Assembly: GCA_964548365.1 (NCBI GenBank)
Contig: CAZJRD010000009.1
Coordinates: 1 to 64,000, forward strand
Source of the DNA: B46-G9 sp964548365
Lineage (GTDB): Bacteria > Desulfobacterota > DSM-4660 > Desulfatiglandales > Desulfatiglandaceae
Direction of reading: 5' to 3'
Length of the DNA stretch: 64,000 bases
The translations under genes were made by a program, and so were the position numbers. The notes under the pieces were generated by a model that was given only the letters and a program-made list of their open reading frames with translations, made no database searches and was not told the DNA's origin. Numbering within the stretch: the first letter of the stretch is position 1; each line of letters opens with the position of its first letter. Shown piece after piece: positions 44,285-53,171 of the stretch.

Positions 44285-44311
44285 TTAAATACCCTCCTTT
44301 GCCAAAATCAT

Positions 44312-44492
44312 TAGCCCGCTTTTCTCACGAGCCTTCGTAGCGAGACGGTGGAGAGGCCCGTGGATACAAGACGCGCGAAGAAAAATGGATGAAGGCGTAC
44401 TTGCAGTACGTCAAAGTCATTTTTCAAGCGCAACGCAGGAGCCATGGGGCTATCCGCCGTCACAGTAGATTGCCCGTGAGAAATGCGGGTTA
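44312..44492. repeat. Inverted-repeat-bounded element, family A, copy 2
   Basis: A 181-bp element bounded by TAGCCCGCTTTTCTCACG (44312-44329) and CGTGAGAAATGCGGGTTA (44475-44492), two mismatches. The interior (GAGACGGTGGAGAG, AGAAAAATGG, GCATGGGGCTATCCGCCGTCACAGTAGATT-like segment) matches copy 1 at 7566-7744 in the same orientation. It starts 4 bp after the stop of the minus-strand 2-hydroxyacid dehydrogenase gene. Confidence 0.9.
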
Positions 44493-44496
44493 GCAG

Positions 44497-45486
44497 TTAA
44501 GCCTTCTTGACCAAGCTTCCGCGAACACTTTCCCAATTCAAACAATCGGGTGGCCTATCGCCCCTGAGGCCGGTTAGGAGGTTCTCGGCCGCCTTTAATG
44601 CCATTTTGGTCCTGGTCTCAACAGTCGCGCTCCCAATATGGGGAAGCAGGACAACGTTGTCGAGCTCTTTGAGCCCCGGGATAAGGTCCGGCTCCTTTTC
44701 ATAAACGTCCAACCCGGCTCCTGCTATCGTTCCCTTTTCCAATGCCGCAAGCAGGGCCTTCTCATCCACCACCGGGCCCCGCGAGGTATTGATCAAATAG
44801 GCAGTCTTTCGCATCATCGCCAATTCTTTTTTTCCCACGAGATGGTGTGTATCAGGTGTCAGTGGAACATGCAAGCTCACAAAATCCACCCGGGAAAGCA
44901 GGATGTCCATGTCACAATAGGCAATCTCCATCTCCTTTTCCTGTTCGGGACCCATCCTCGTGCGGCTGTGATAAAGGATCTCCATGTTAAATCCTTTTGC
45001 CCGTCTGGCAACGGCCTTCCCGATTCTCCCGAGCCCGACAATCCCCAGCGCCTTCCCTGAAACCTCATGGCCCAGGAAATACATTGGAGCCCAGAACCTG
45101 AATTTCCCTTCCCTCGTCATGTGATCTCCTTCCACCAAGCGGCGAGCAACCGCCAGGATCAGGGCAAAGGCAAGGTCTGCGGTGGCGTCCGTAAGGACAC
45201 CAGGGGTATTTGAAACGGGAATTTTTTTCCTGGATGCCACTTTCACATCTATGTTGTCATAGCCCACGGCCATATTCGCGATGGCCTTCAGTCGAGGAGC
45301 CTGCCGCAATAAATCTTCATTAATCCGATCTGTGATCATGCAGAGAAGCCCTTCTTTGTCTCTCACCATTTCCATGAACCTGCTCCTTTCCATGGGCCGG
45401 TCCTCTGCATGAAATTCCACAGTGTGCTCCTGCCCCAGTAACGACAACACCTCTTCCGGAACATTTCCCGTAACGAGTACGTTCAT
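44497..45486 (-). CDS. D-2-hydroxyacid dehydrogenase (glyoxylate/hydroxypyruvate reductase-like)
   Basis: A 329-aa NAD(P)-dependent dehydrogenase. It has MAVGYDNIDV, NTPGVLTDATADLAFALIL, the dinucleotide motif GLGRIGKAVARRA, and the catalytic Arg-Glu-His trio in NTSRGPVVDE, AGLDVYEKEP and LPHIGSAT. The closest type is GyaR/GhrB glyoxylate or hydroxypyruvate reductase. The start is the ATG after AAAGGAGG. The stop is 4 bp from the end of a family A repeat. Confidence 0.92.
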   Translation of the reverse strand: MNVLVTGNVPEEVLSLLGQEHTVEFHAEDRPMERSRFMEMVRDKEGLLCMITDRINEDLLRQAPRLKAIANMAVGYDNIDVKVASRKKIPVSNTPGVLTDATADLAFALILAVARRLVEGDHMTREGKFRFWAPMYFLGHEVSGKALGIVGLGRIGKAVARRAKGFNMEILYHSRTRMGPEQEKEMEIAYCDMDILLSRVDFVSLHVPLTPDTHHLVGKKELAMMRKTAYLINTSRGPVVDEKALLAALEKGTIAGAGLDVYEKEPDLIPGLKELDNVVLLPHIGSATVETRTKMALKAAENLLTGLRGDRPPDCLNWESVRGSLVKKA

Positions 45487-45763
45487 ACTGACCTCCTTTC
45501 CATTCACAACCTACCAGTTCGTGCCCATTCATAAACCATTTTCCCTCTGAGTCTGTCAAAGCGAGGGCGATGTTTTCAATCACTTTGTTTTGGATTGTAA
45601 GGAAAATGACTCCGAAGGGCAACAGACAACTGCTCTGTGCACGGATCGCCAGAAAAAAATATCTTGTAGACGAAATCCCTTCCGGTGGCGTCTTTTGAAG
45701 CAACTTCTCATACGCGGCAAGAAACCGCGAACCTTTACCCGTAAATGAAAAGGAGGGCCTAAA

Positions 45764-46769
45764 ATAAGGAAAACCACAAAAGCTCTCCGGCTGCTCTTCG
45801 TTTTGCTCCTTGTCACCATACCTGCTTCTTCTCGTTACGCCCAATGGAATTCTGAAATAATACCTGGATACGGATGAACAACGACGCCCAAATTCACATT
45901 GTCTCACTCCATGCTGATCTGACCGGCGTTGCAGTTGACGAAGGTGTTGTCCGTTTTTACAACAAAGGATCAGATGCTGTCATAAGGGTTTCGACACCTT
46001 TTGGCTCTGTATCTGAATCCTCCAGGAGCAGCTTCGATCTTTACGTGGATGATACGTCTCTCGAGGTAGTTGCCTTGAAGGGAAGGGTCTCCTTCTTCCA
46101 CACCTCTGACCAGCAAGAGTACGAGGTCATCGCCGGTTCATCATCTTTGGTAGCGGATCGTCACCAGGTGACCGCGGGGAAGGGAATTTTTGACCGCAAC
46201 TGGGAAGCATGGAATAACCGCAGGGACAAGGTGTGGCACATGCGGGCGCAGAGAACAGGAGAATCATCGGACTATCTTCCTCCTCAGCTTTCAGATGAGG
46301 CATACGTCCTGGACTCCTCCGGGAAATGGGCCAGGGTCTATTACGATGGGGCATACTGGACCTTCTGGCGGCCCGTCCATGTCAGTATCGGTTGGGCACC
46401 TTTCACCATGGGAACATGGATGATGTGGCACGGTGACTACTGCTGGCTTCCCGGCGAACCATTCGACTACGTGACCCACCACTACGGAAACTGGGTCCTG
46501 GTAAATAATCTCTGGTACTGGGCCCCGCCCGTCACGGGAGTAAGGGTCCGATTTGGCTCACCATTTCTTCATATCAGGTACGCAAGCGCTCATCTGCCGG
46601 GAATACAACGGATCAAGCGATCAAAAAGAGAACCGTCCGTGTGAAAAATGAAAAGAGGCGAGCGGCAAAACCGAAATTCTTCCGGAACCTGAACGAGGGC
46701 AAGAGATCGAAAGTTGCGGCCCGCGAAAAATGCACATTTCGCCACAAGAAGCGAAACCCAAAAGGCTAG
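45764..46769 (+). pseudogene. Decayed exported FecR/DUF6600-type protein gene
   Basis: Three pieces in successive frames resemble one gene. First, an AAAAGGAGGG ribosome-binding site is followed six bases later by ATA, not ATG, and 37 codons of signal-peptide-like sequence (hydrophobic LRLLFVLLLVTIPASS) to a TGA at 45875. Second, an open frame from 45874 to 46644 (256 aa) carries a FecR-like end (VRVSTPFGSV, LKGRVSFF) and a Trp/Tyr-rich DUF6600-like region (WMMWHGDYCWLPGEPFDYVTHH). Third, a Lys/Arg-rich tail continues in the next frame to a TAG at 46767. Part of the FecR N-terminus appears missing. The middle frame could still be translated. Confidence 0.6.
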
Positions 46770-47093
46770 AAAGCCTTCCGGAAACCGCGGTTCAGATCAA
46801 AACCTCCAAGGGAGAACGAGGGTCGAGGGGAAGTGAAGAAACAACAGCCATGGCGAATGAACGCCGATCCTGGACGGCGATCCATCGTGAAAACGAGGGG
46901 GAGTGGGAAATGAAGGCCTCGGTTCCGTTTTGCACAAAGAGACGGCCAACCCCGTTCACTCTCTACAGCGTATTTCTGGCAAAGGTGAGTTGCAACTGCC
47001 TTCCTTTGTTGACATGACCGTGCTTTTGTCCTATTGAGTGCACATATTGATTTTCATCCACTCGAAAACCCATGTCACAGGGGAAGGCATATC
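46770..47093. other. Intergenic stretch after the decayed gene
   Basis: A polar, Glu/Lys/Arg-rich open frame (46730-47017) overlaps the pseudogene tail and may be further debris of the same gene. Nothing else is seen before the dedA start. Confidence 0.4.
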
Positions 47094-47726
47094 GTGCTCC
47101 ACCAAATCATTACAGGGATCGTTCAAACAGTAGCCCACTGGGGATATCCTGGTATTGTTGCGCTCATGTTTCTCGAATCCTCGTTTTTTCCCTTTCCCAG
47201 TGAGGTCGTGATCCCTCCGGCCGGATACCTGGCGTCGAGGGGGGACATGTCTCTCTGGCTCGTCATTGTCTGTGGCCTGGGAGGGAGCCTTCTGGGTGCC
47301 ATATTCAACTACTGGCTGGCCATCCGGTTCGGCAGACCGTTCTTTGAAAAGTACGGCCGATACTTGTTCGTGAGCACGAAGGCCCTGGACAGGGCCGATG
47401 TCTTCTTTCAGCGGCACGGACATATCAGTACCTTTGTGGGCCGACTGCTGCCCGGTATCCGGCAATACATATCCCTTCCCGCCGGCCTCGCACGCATGAA
47501 TTTCTTCCTTTTTTGCGTTTTTACCGCCCTGGGGGCAGGCATTTGGGTGGTCGTCCTAGCTGCTACCGGCTATCTGTTCGGCCAGAACCAGGACCTTCTG
47601 ATGTCAAATATCCACAAGATAAGCATCGGTTTGGTTCTTTTTTGCGGGTGTTTGGTGGCAGGGTACGCGTGGAGAAAGAAAAAGAAACCCCTCAGCCCTC
47701 CTCCTGCCACGCCGCGCGAAGAGTGA
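47094..47726 (+). CDS. DedA family membrane protein
   Basis: A 210-aa integral membrane protein of the DedA/SNARE-associated family, members of which flip undecaprenyl phosphate or phospholipids. It has YPGIVALMFLESSFFPFPSEVVIPPAGYLA, FNYWLAIRFGR, and FVGRLLPGIRQYISLPAGLARM with the membrane-embedded Arg residues. The start is a GTG with GGGAAGG upstream; the frame is open 20 codons further to a TTG. Its 3' end overlaps the convergent PAP2 gene by 35 bp, a sensible pairing for undecaprenyl phosphate recycling. Confidence 0.92.
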   Translation: MLHQIITGIVQTVAHWGYPGIVALMFLESSFFPFPSEVVIPPAGYLASRGDMSLWLVIVCGLGGSLLGAIFNYWLAIRFGRPFFEKYGRYLFVSTKALDRADVFFQRHGHISTFVGRLLPGIRQYISLPAGLARMNFFLFCVFTALGAGIWVVVLAATGYLFGQNQDLLMSNIHKISIGLVLFCGCLVAGYAWRKKKKPLSPPPATPREE

Positions 47727-48462
47727 ACAACCCTGTTGGAACCGTAATGAACGTTATGCCTATGGCAAGCCAGCGGGCCGCCGGATAGCGGCTGTCAACA
47801 AACGGCAATGCCAAGGCGCACAATATCAGGAGGATCAGGAGGATCCTTCTCACACTGGGACCTACCGGCCATCTGGTACTGAGCCATATTCCCGCACCCG
47901 CGGTCAGCCAACCGCCCCCTGCTCCCACAAGGACATCAAGGGGCCAATGAACTCCGACCGTTATACGACTGAGACCAACCAGTGTGGCAAGGGCCAGGAG
48001 GCAGACTCGCCACGGCCACTTCTCCAGCCTCAGGGCAACAATCCCGGCCACGGTAAAAGCCGTGGTCGCGTGACCGCTGGGAAATGAGCCGTGTTTCAAT
48101 CTCGGGCCGATCACGTGGAGCATTTCCGGGCCAAGGACGGCGGGCGGGCGGGGCACATCCAACCACACTTTCAGTGCATGAGACCAGGCGAATGAAAGAA
48201 GCCCTGCCAGGACGGCGCTCCATACGAGCTGATCATGACCCCGCACGGCTAGCAACAGGAGGGCAAGGGCCGTCAACGTACCTCCCAAAAAGGTCACGAG
48301 CTGCCACAGCAAGGGAGAGACCCTCCACCCTGCTTGATGAAGGACAAGGAACAGGCTCTGGTTGTATCCGCCCGTTTCTATGATGAGGGCGGCAAAGAGG
48401 AAAACAGCGGCCGGGACCCAGTACCACTCGGAAGGGACCCCGTCGGCAGATGGATTGTTCAT
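47692..48462 (-). CDS. PAP2-family phosphatase
   Basis: A 256-aa membrane protein: KVWLDVPRPP, FPSGHATTAF and SRITVGVHWPLDVLVG are the three PAP2 motifs, embedded in at least six hydrophobic segments. It is a probable undecaprenyl-diphosphate or phospholipid phosphatase. A GTG four codons earlier (48474) is an alternative start. It is convergent with dedA. Confidence 0.88.
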   Translation of the reverse strand: MNNPSADGVPSEWYWVPAAVFLFAALIIETGGYNQSLFLVLHQAGWRVSPLLWQLVTFLGGTLTALALLLLAVRGHDQLVWSAVLAGLLSFAWSHALKVWLDVPRPPAVLGPEMLHVIGPRLKHGSFPSGHATTAFTVAGIVALRLEKWPWRVCLLALATLVGLSRITVGVHWPLDVLVGAGGGWLTAGAGIWLSTRWPVGPSVRRILLILLILCALALPFVDSRYPAARWLAIGITFITVPTGLFTLRAAWQEEG

Positions 48463-48509
48463 TGAGACTTTCACTTTTTATAACCTGTGTAGAAATGTTC
48501 TTTTGGTTC

Positions 48510-48593
48510 GTGCCTATCCATAAATGAGATAGTTTGTTCGAGATTTGAGCATAACGCAGATATCGGGCAAAATAGCCATTCCTGGATAGGCAC
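48510..48593. repeat. Family B element, copy 3 (short)
   Basis: An 84-bp element bounded by GTGCCTATCCATAAATG (48510-48526) and CATTCCTGGATAGGCAC (48577-48593), two mismatches. Its centre (TTTGAGCATAACGCAGATATCGGGC region) matches one side of the family B core, as in 49505-49646, but its arms are unlike those of the other two copies. Confidence 0.7.
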
Positions 48594-48813
48594 TGCTCAT
48601 TCGCCCTCTAACACATGAAGCCAAACCCGTCAATGACGAAGGAGCACCTCACTGCCGCAATGGCATGACAAAAAATGAAAACAATTGACATTCAGGCGTT
48701 CCTGTGTACTCCTTAGAGAGGATGAACCGCAAATGGGAAGCCAACTAACCGTGCTTTTGGCGTGTATCTTGCATTAAATAATATAGCCATGACGAATGGC
48801 AAGAGAGAATAAC

Positions 48814-49422
48814 ATGAAAATATTACCTGCACTTCATGAACATTTTCACCTCAGTGTTTCACGGTGTTTATCAGCCATCGCGCTACTGCTTGTGGCCTTG
48901 CTTCTCTCACCTCTATCCCTCTACGCCGGACAGTTCAAGGTTGTGGAGGTTCTTGATGGAGATATGGTCAGAGCCATTGGCCACGGTGCACAATTTGCCG
49001 TCAGATTGGCGGGAATTGATGCCCCTGAACTTTGCCCTCAAGACAACGACCTTGCCCAACCCTTCAGCGCCGAGGCAAAGGAATACCTCAAAACGCTTGT
49101 CCTCAACAAACAAGTTTCCCTCAAGAGTTATGGCGAGAAGAGGTATGGAATCCTTTGGGGGGAAATTTTCCTGGGGAAAAAGAATATAAACCTTGAAATG
49201 CTCCAGGCCGGCTACGCCGAGACCTTCCGTGGGGAGTCACCCAAGAATCTTGATCTTGCCCGATACTTTGAAACGGAAAGACAGGCACAAGCAGCAAAAA
49301 AGGGTGTCTGGGCTCAGGGGAAAAAGTACATAAGCCCTTTGGCATGGCGTAAAAGGCAAAAAGCCCGGTGCTCCTTTGCCACCATCCTCTATGAATTATT
49401 GCATCAGAAGGGGAAAAAATGA
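48814..49422 (+). CDS. Exported thermonuclease (SNase-like) protein
   Basis: A 202-aa protein. An N-terminal hydrophobic signal (about 12-38, LSAIALLLVALLLSPLSLYA) precedes one SNase domain (about 40-165). Active-site-like residues are in VRLAGIDAPEL (Arg, Asp, Glu) and the later KRYGILWGEIFL. Family members cleave nucleic acids with calcium, usually outside the cytoplasm. An ATG six codons upstream (48796) is possible. Confidence 0.85.
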   Translation: MKILPALHEHFHLSVSRCLSAIALLLVALLLSPLSLYAGQFKVVEVLDGDMVRAIGHGAQFAVRLAGIDAPELCPQDNDLAQPFSAEAKEYLKTLVLNKQVSLKSYGEKRYGILWGEIFLGKKNINLEMLQAGYAETFRGESPKNLDLARYFETERQAQAAKKGVWAQGKKYISPLAWRKRQKARCSFATILYELLHQKGKK

Positions 49423-49504
49423 TACGCTGTTCACTAAATAGAAACCCCTGGAGATGAATAAGGCATCGCGCTGCATCTTCGTTCAAAAAAAATCCAAAAC
49501 CAGA

Positions 49505-49646
49505 GAGCCAATTTCAAAATGCTCAATTTAGTTCTAGATCAAGGCAGACGAAAATTTTAACCGCAGGAATATCCTGAATATTTCGAGGATTAAAATTTGA
49601 CTCTAACGCAGAGATTGAGCAAAAGGGGGCGTTTTGAAGTTGGCTC
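49505..49646. repeat. Family B element, copy 2
   Basis: A 142-bp element bounded by GAGCCAATTTCAAAA (49505-49519) and TTTTGAAGTTGGCTC (49632-49646), one mismatch. Read on the minus strand, its core contains CTCAATCTCTGCGTTA, TTAATCCTCGAAATAT, ATTCCTGCGGTTA and GCCTTGAT, in the order found at 24563-24707. It lies 32 bp before the next gene's ATG. Confidence 0.85.
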
Positions 49647-49678
49647 CAAATATTTTCCCCGGAAAAACAAACACGAAC

Positions 49679-50434
49679 ATGCCAAAGCAGAATAAAACCC
49701 TCGATCTCTCCGTGGTCGTGCCGGTGCATAACGAGGCGGAAAACATTGATCCCCTGATCACGGAGATCAGAAACGCCCTCGACCCGGTCCTCCACTATGA
49801 ACTGATCTACGTTGACGATGGCAGTTCAGACCATACATTGGCCCGTCTGAAACGGACTGCATCAGAGTTTGAACGACTCCGCATTATAAGGCACGAAAAC
49901 TGCTGCGGGCAAAGCACTGCTCTCTGGACAGGAGTCGCGGCAGCCCGTGCCGATTGGATCGCCACCCTTGACGGCGACGGACAAAATGACCCTGTAGACA
50001 TCCTACGGCTCAGGGCCTTCCTGTTCAGCCCGGAAAGTTCGCCAGGCCTCACGCTCATCTGCGGCCATCGCAAAAACCGGCAAGACACCACCCTCAAAAA
50101 ACTGTCATCCCGCATTGCAAACAGCATACGAGGTCGATTGCTGAAAGATGATACGCCTGATACAGGATGCGGGCTGAAATTTTTTGCGAAAGAAGCCTTT
50201 TTGCGGCTCCCCTATTTTGACCACATGCACCGGTTCCTTCCTGCCCTTATCCTTCGAGGCGGGGGAAAGGTGTGCTCTGTCACAGTGAACCACCGACCAC
50301 GACTGCGTGGCCAATCTCACTACGGTGTGGGGAACCGTCTCTGGGTAGGAATAACAGATCTCCTTGGAGTCATGTGGCTCCAGAGACGTATCCGACATCC
50401 TTCCATCATGGAGGAACAACACATTGAAAACTAG
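49679..50434 (+). CDS. Polyprenyl-phosphate sugar transferase-like GT2 (DPM/ArnC/FlmF type)
   Basis: A 251-aa GT-A enzyme of the dolichol-phosphate-mannose synthase group: LSVVVPVHNEAENI, IYVDDGSSDHT, LDGDGQNDP (DXD-Q) and DTGCGLKFFAKEAF. There is no C-terminal membrane domain. It would load a sugar on undecaprenyl phosphate for use by the ArnT-like transferase two genes downstream. The ATG is preceded by a repeat; a TTG inside the repeat (49634) is less likely. LAB_N starts inside its 3' end. Confidence 0.9.
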   Translation: MPKQNKTLDLSVVVPVHNEAENIDPLITEIRNALDPVLHYELIYVDDGSSDHTLARLKRTASEFERLRIIRHENCCGQSTALWTGVAAARADWIATLDGDGQNDPVDILRLRAFLFSPESSPGLTLICGHRKNRQDTTLKKLSSRIANSIRGRLLKDDTPDTGCGLKFFAKEAFLRLPYFDHMHRFLPALILRGGGKVCSVTVNHRPRLRGQSHYGVGNRLWVGITDLLGVMWLQRRIRHPSIMEEQHIEN

Positions 50435-50720
50435 TATGATCTGGCTCATCGTGGGTTTTTCCGGACAGGCCCTGTTTTCCATGCGTTTCCTTATCCAATG
50501 GCTTTACAGCGAAAAAAAGAAACGTAGCGTTATCCCGCTGGCTTTCTGGTATTTCAGTCTGGCCGGAGGAATTACCCTGCTTTCCTATGCCATTTTCAAA
50601 AAAGACCCGGTATTCATCGTTGGTCAGGCCACCGGTGTATTTATTTATACACGCAACCTACAGCTCATCACCCGGGAAAAACGGCAAAAAGCCTCTTTGA
50701 AACAAGAGGAGGGCAGGTGA
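50424..50720 (+). CDS. LAB_N domain membrane protein (LpxB N-terminal-like)
   Basis: A 98-aa protein with about three membrane spans, matching the lipid-A-disaccharide-synthase N-terminal domain family (FSGQALFSMRFLIQWLYSEKKKRSVIPLAFWYFSLAGG, GQATGVFIYTRNLQLI) as a stand-alone protein. The TTG start with GGAGG nine bases upstream overlaps the GT2 stop by 11 bp; a later ATG at 50436 is an alternative. In known clusters it sits between a DPM-like GT2 and an ArnT-like transferase, as here; a flippase or scaffold role is inferred. Confidence 0.9.
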   Translation: MKTSMIWLIVGFSGQALFSMRFLIQWLYSEKKKRSVIPLAFWYFSLAGGITLLSYAIFKKDPVFIVGQATGVFIYTRNLQLITREKRQKASLKQEEGR

Positions 50721-52258
50721 CGTACACCTCCCGGAATCTTCAACGAGAAAATGATTGGGATCGCTGGTTCTGGACAGGAATCTTCATTCTTTTCCTCTTC
50801 AGGCTCCTCTATATTGCCTTTTTCCCATATGATCTTGCCGGCGACGAGACCTACTACTGGGATTGGGGTCGACATCCTGACTGGGGTTATTTCAGCAAAC
50901 CACCGCTCATCGGCTGGCTCATGGCCTTTGCCGGCTGGGCCGGTCGAAACAGCGCCTTTGGGATCAGGGTTTTCGCCGTTCTCCTGGGGACCGGGACACT
51001 GATCTTTCTTTTCTTCCTCGGGCGTCGGATGTACAACCCGAAAACCGCCTTCTGGGGAGTGGCTGCCATGGCTGCATGCCCCGGAAATGGAGCCCTGAAT
51101 CTGCTCCTGACCATCGATGCACCACTCCTCTTTTTCTGGAGCAGTTCTCTTTATTTCTTCTGGCAGTTCCTGACAGCAGAAAGAACGAAAGCTGCATGGG
51201 GCATCCCCCTGATCTTTTCCCTTGGCCTGGGTTCTTTAAGCAAGCAGATGACCCTGGTCTTTTTCGTATGCGGCTTCTTTTTCCTTGCCGCATCACCCCA
51301 ATACCGCCATCTCCTCAAAAAGCCCTGGATCTGGCTCGGCAGTTTGGCGGCCCTCCTTTTCCTTCTCCCACCCCTCTACTGGAATGCCAGGAACAATTGG
51401 ATAACCCTTCACCATACCGCCCATCACTTCCAGTCGTCCTCTCCGGGTCTCTCAGGGTTTCTGACTCAGCCTGCGGCATTCATCGGCACCCAATTGTTCA
51501 TCATCTCTCCAGTCACCTGGGTGTTGCTTATCGCCCTCTCAATCGTTATTCTTTTTTCTTTCTTCAAGCTCGAAACAAAAGAGCGTTTCCTTTTCATCTT
51601 TGGTGGGCTGCCCCTTGTCGTCGTCCTGCTTATGACTCTCCGCCAGAAGATCAATGGGAACTGGCCGGCGGCCTTTTATCCTTCGGGAATCCTTCTCCTG
51701 GCCGCATGGGCCACTGGCGGCGCCATGATCAAGACCCGACTTGACCGATGGAAGAAGGGATTCTTGCCGGGAATTGCTATCGGAGTCCTGTTGGCAGTGT
51801 TCACCTATGCGCTTCCCCTTGTGGTAAAGGCGACGGACCTGCAGGGAAGCCGGATCGATCCCCTCATTCGACTGGAAGGATGGTCCGGGCTGGCAGAAAA
51901 AGTGGCTGCTATCCACACCACTTTTCCACACCCCCAAAAGACGTTCGTCATGACCATAGGCCACCGGTACCTCACCAGTGAGCTTGCCTTCTATTTGCCG
52001 CAACAACCCCAGGTCTACCGCTGGGTTGAAAGCGGAAAAATACAGTCCCAGTATGAACTCTGGGGAGGTCCGAAAGGGAAAAACGGCTGGGATTGCCTCA
52101 TTGTCATCGAGGGAAAAGCCTCTCGGGTCCCTCGTCGTCTGGCGGAAAGGTTCCGGGAAATCAGGAGACTCAAGACCATCACAAGGGATCTTGGATGGAA
52201 GAGAAGCAGGGCCTTTACTCTCTTTCAGGGAATAGGCTGGAAAGAAAACCCAGTCTAA
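50717..52258 (+). CDS. ArnT-like membrane glycosyltransferase (GT39/GT83 fold)
   Basis: A 513-aa polytopic protein with the periplasmic catalytic motif GDETYYWDW near residue 42 and FSKPPLIGWLMA, typical of ArnT/PMT-2 enzymes. About 11 hydrophobic spans are followed by a C-terminal soluble domain from about 385. Such enzymes move a sugar from undecaprenyl phosphate to lipid A or protein in the periplasm. The GTG start overlaps the LAB_N stop (GTGA), with GAGGAGGG upstream. Confidence 0.9.
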   Translation: MTYTSRNLQRENDWDRWFWTGIFILFLFRLLYIAFFPYDLAGDETYYWDWGRHPDWGYFSKPPLIGWLMAFAGWAGRNSAFGIRVFAVLLGTGTLIFLFFLGRRMYNPKTAFWGVAAMAACPGNGALNLLLTIDAPLLFFWSSSLYFFWQFLTAERTKAAWGIPLIFSLGLGSLSKQMTLVFFVCGFFFLAASPQYRHLLKKPWIWLGSLAALLFLLPPLYWNARNNWITLHHTAHHFQSSSPGLSGFLTQPAAFIGTQLFIISPVTWVLLIALSIVILFSFFKLETKERFLFIFGGLPLVVVLLMTLRQKINGNWPAAFYPSGILLLAAWATGGAMIKTRLDRWKKGFLPGIAIGVLLAVFTYALPLVVKATDLQGSRIDPLIRLEGWSGLAEKVAAIHTTFPHPQKTFVMTIGHRYLTSELAFYLPQQPQVYRWVESGKIQSQYELWGGPKGKNGWDCLIVIEGKASRVPRRLAERFREIRRLKTITRDLGWKRSRAFTLFQGIGWKENPV

Positions 52259-52272
52259 GGAGAATATGGCCG

Positions 52273-52980
52273 TCAACCATTCCCTTTTATCTCTTTTTCC
52301 CTGAGAGCGGTCATTTCATTGTCAAATCTGAAAAAATAGGACAGGCCGAGACCCGTGAGATACGTAAATCCGCCTGCCCATACCACATCGCTTGGAAAAT
52401 GCCCTCCCTGTACCACCCTGGCCGTGCCCATGAAAAGCCCATACGTGATCCCGAGGACCAGGAAAAAGAGCGCCCATTTCCTCCGGCTTTTTCGGAAAAA
52501 GAAAAAGGGGGAAAACAGGTAGAACGCGACCGACGCATGACCGGAGGGAAATGATTTCCCCTCTCCGGAAATCCCTTTTTGCCAGACCGGAAGGTACTTT
52601 TGCGTGCCTCCCAACTCCTGGATCTGCCTTGGGCGCGCCCTTCCCCAGTAATGTTTGAAGGTCGTATTGACTACCAGGCCGGGACCCAGGACCATGACAA
52701 GGCATAGGAACAAAGCCGCTTTTCGGTATGTTGCGGCCCTGTGAGAAAAAAATCCCCAAACAAAGACGACCGCCCCACCCGATGCTAGGGCTATACCTGG
52801 AATATTTCCGTAATGGTAAAGAAAAATCCAGGGATCCACATTTTTCAAGAACCATCCCTTTTCAGGGGAGTAGAAAAGGCTCTCAATTGCAATATCCAGG
52901 TCAGTCACCCAAAAAATAACGGTCAAGATCCCCAGGATCAAACCCGGAATCAAAAAATCTATCAGAATCCCTTTTTTCAT
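52273..52980 (-). CDS. PAP2-family lipid phosphatase (LpxE/LpxF-like)
   Basis: A 235-aa membrane protein with PAP2 motifs KHYWGRARPRQ, FPSGHASVAF and GTARVVQGGHFPSDVVWA. The ARxxxGxHxxSDV form and the cluster position suggest a lipid A phosphatase, but an undecaprenyl diphosphate phosphatase is equally possible. It lies convergent to the ArnT-like gene, 14 bp between stops. Confidence 0.87.
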   Translation of the reverse strand: MKKGILIDFLIPGLILGILTVIFWVTDLDIAIESLFYSPEKGWFLKNVDPWIFLYHYGNIPGIALASGGAVVFVWGFFSHRAATYRKAALFLCLVMVLGPGLVVNTTFKHYWGRARPRQIQELGGTQKYLPVWQKGISGEGKSFPSGHASVAFYLFSPFFFFRKSRRKWALFFLVLGITYGLFMGTARVVQGGHFPSDVVWAGGFTYLTGLGLSYFFRFDNEMTALREKEIKGNG

Positions 52981-53171
52981 CCGCCCTCAGCCTTCCGCTT
53001 TTCTTCTCCATTCCCCTTCAATGCGTTTTGGTTGAAGTGTACGGACCTTTCATCCACCGTGTCAAGAAAAACGGGAAAGCCTTGTGTCCCGGAAAAAGAT
53101 TGAGCTCCCTTGCAACATCGTGTTATGGTGCCGATGAAAAAGCACTTTTTGGGCATGAAGGAAAGGAAAAA

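Noticed and set aside
45518..45545. Possible end of another family B-like repeat (GTGCCCATTCATAAA)
   Set aside because: It resembles the left arm at 48510, but no inverted partner or core was found nearby.
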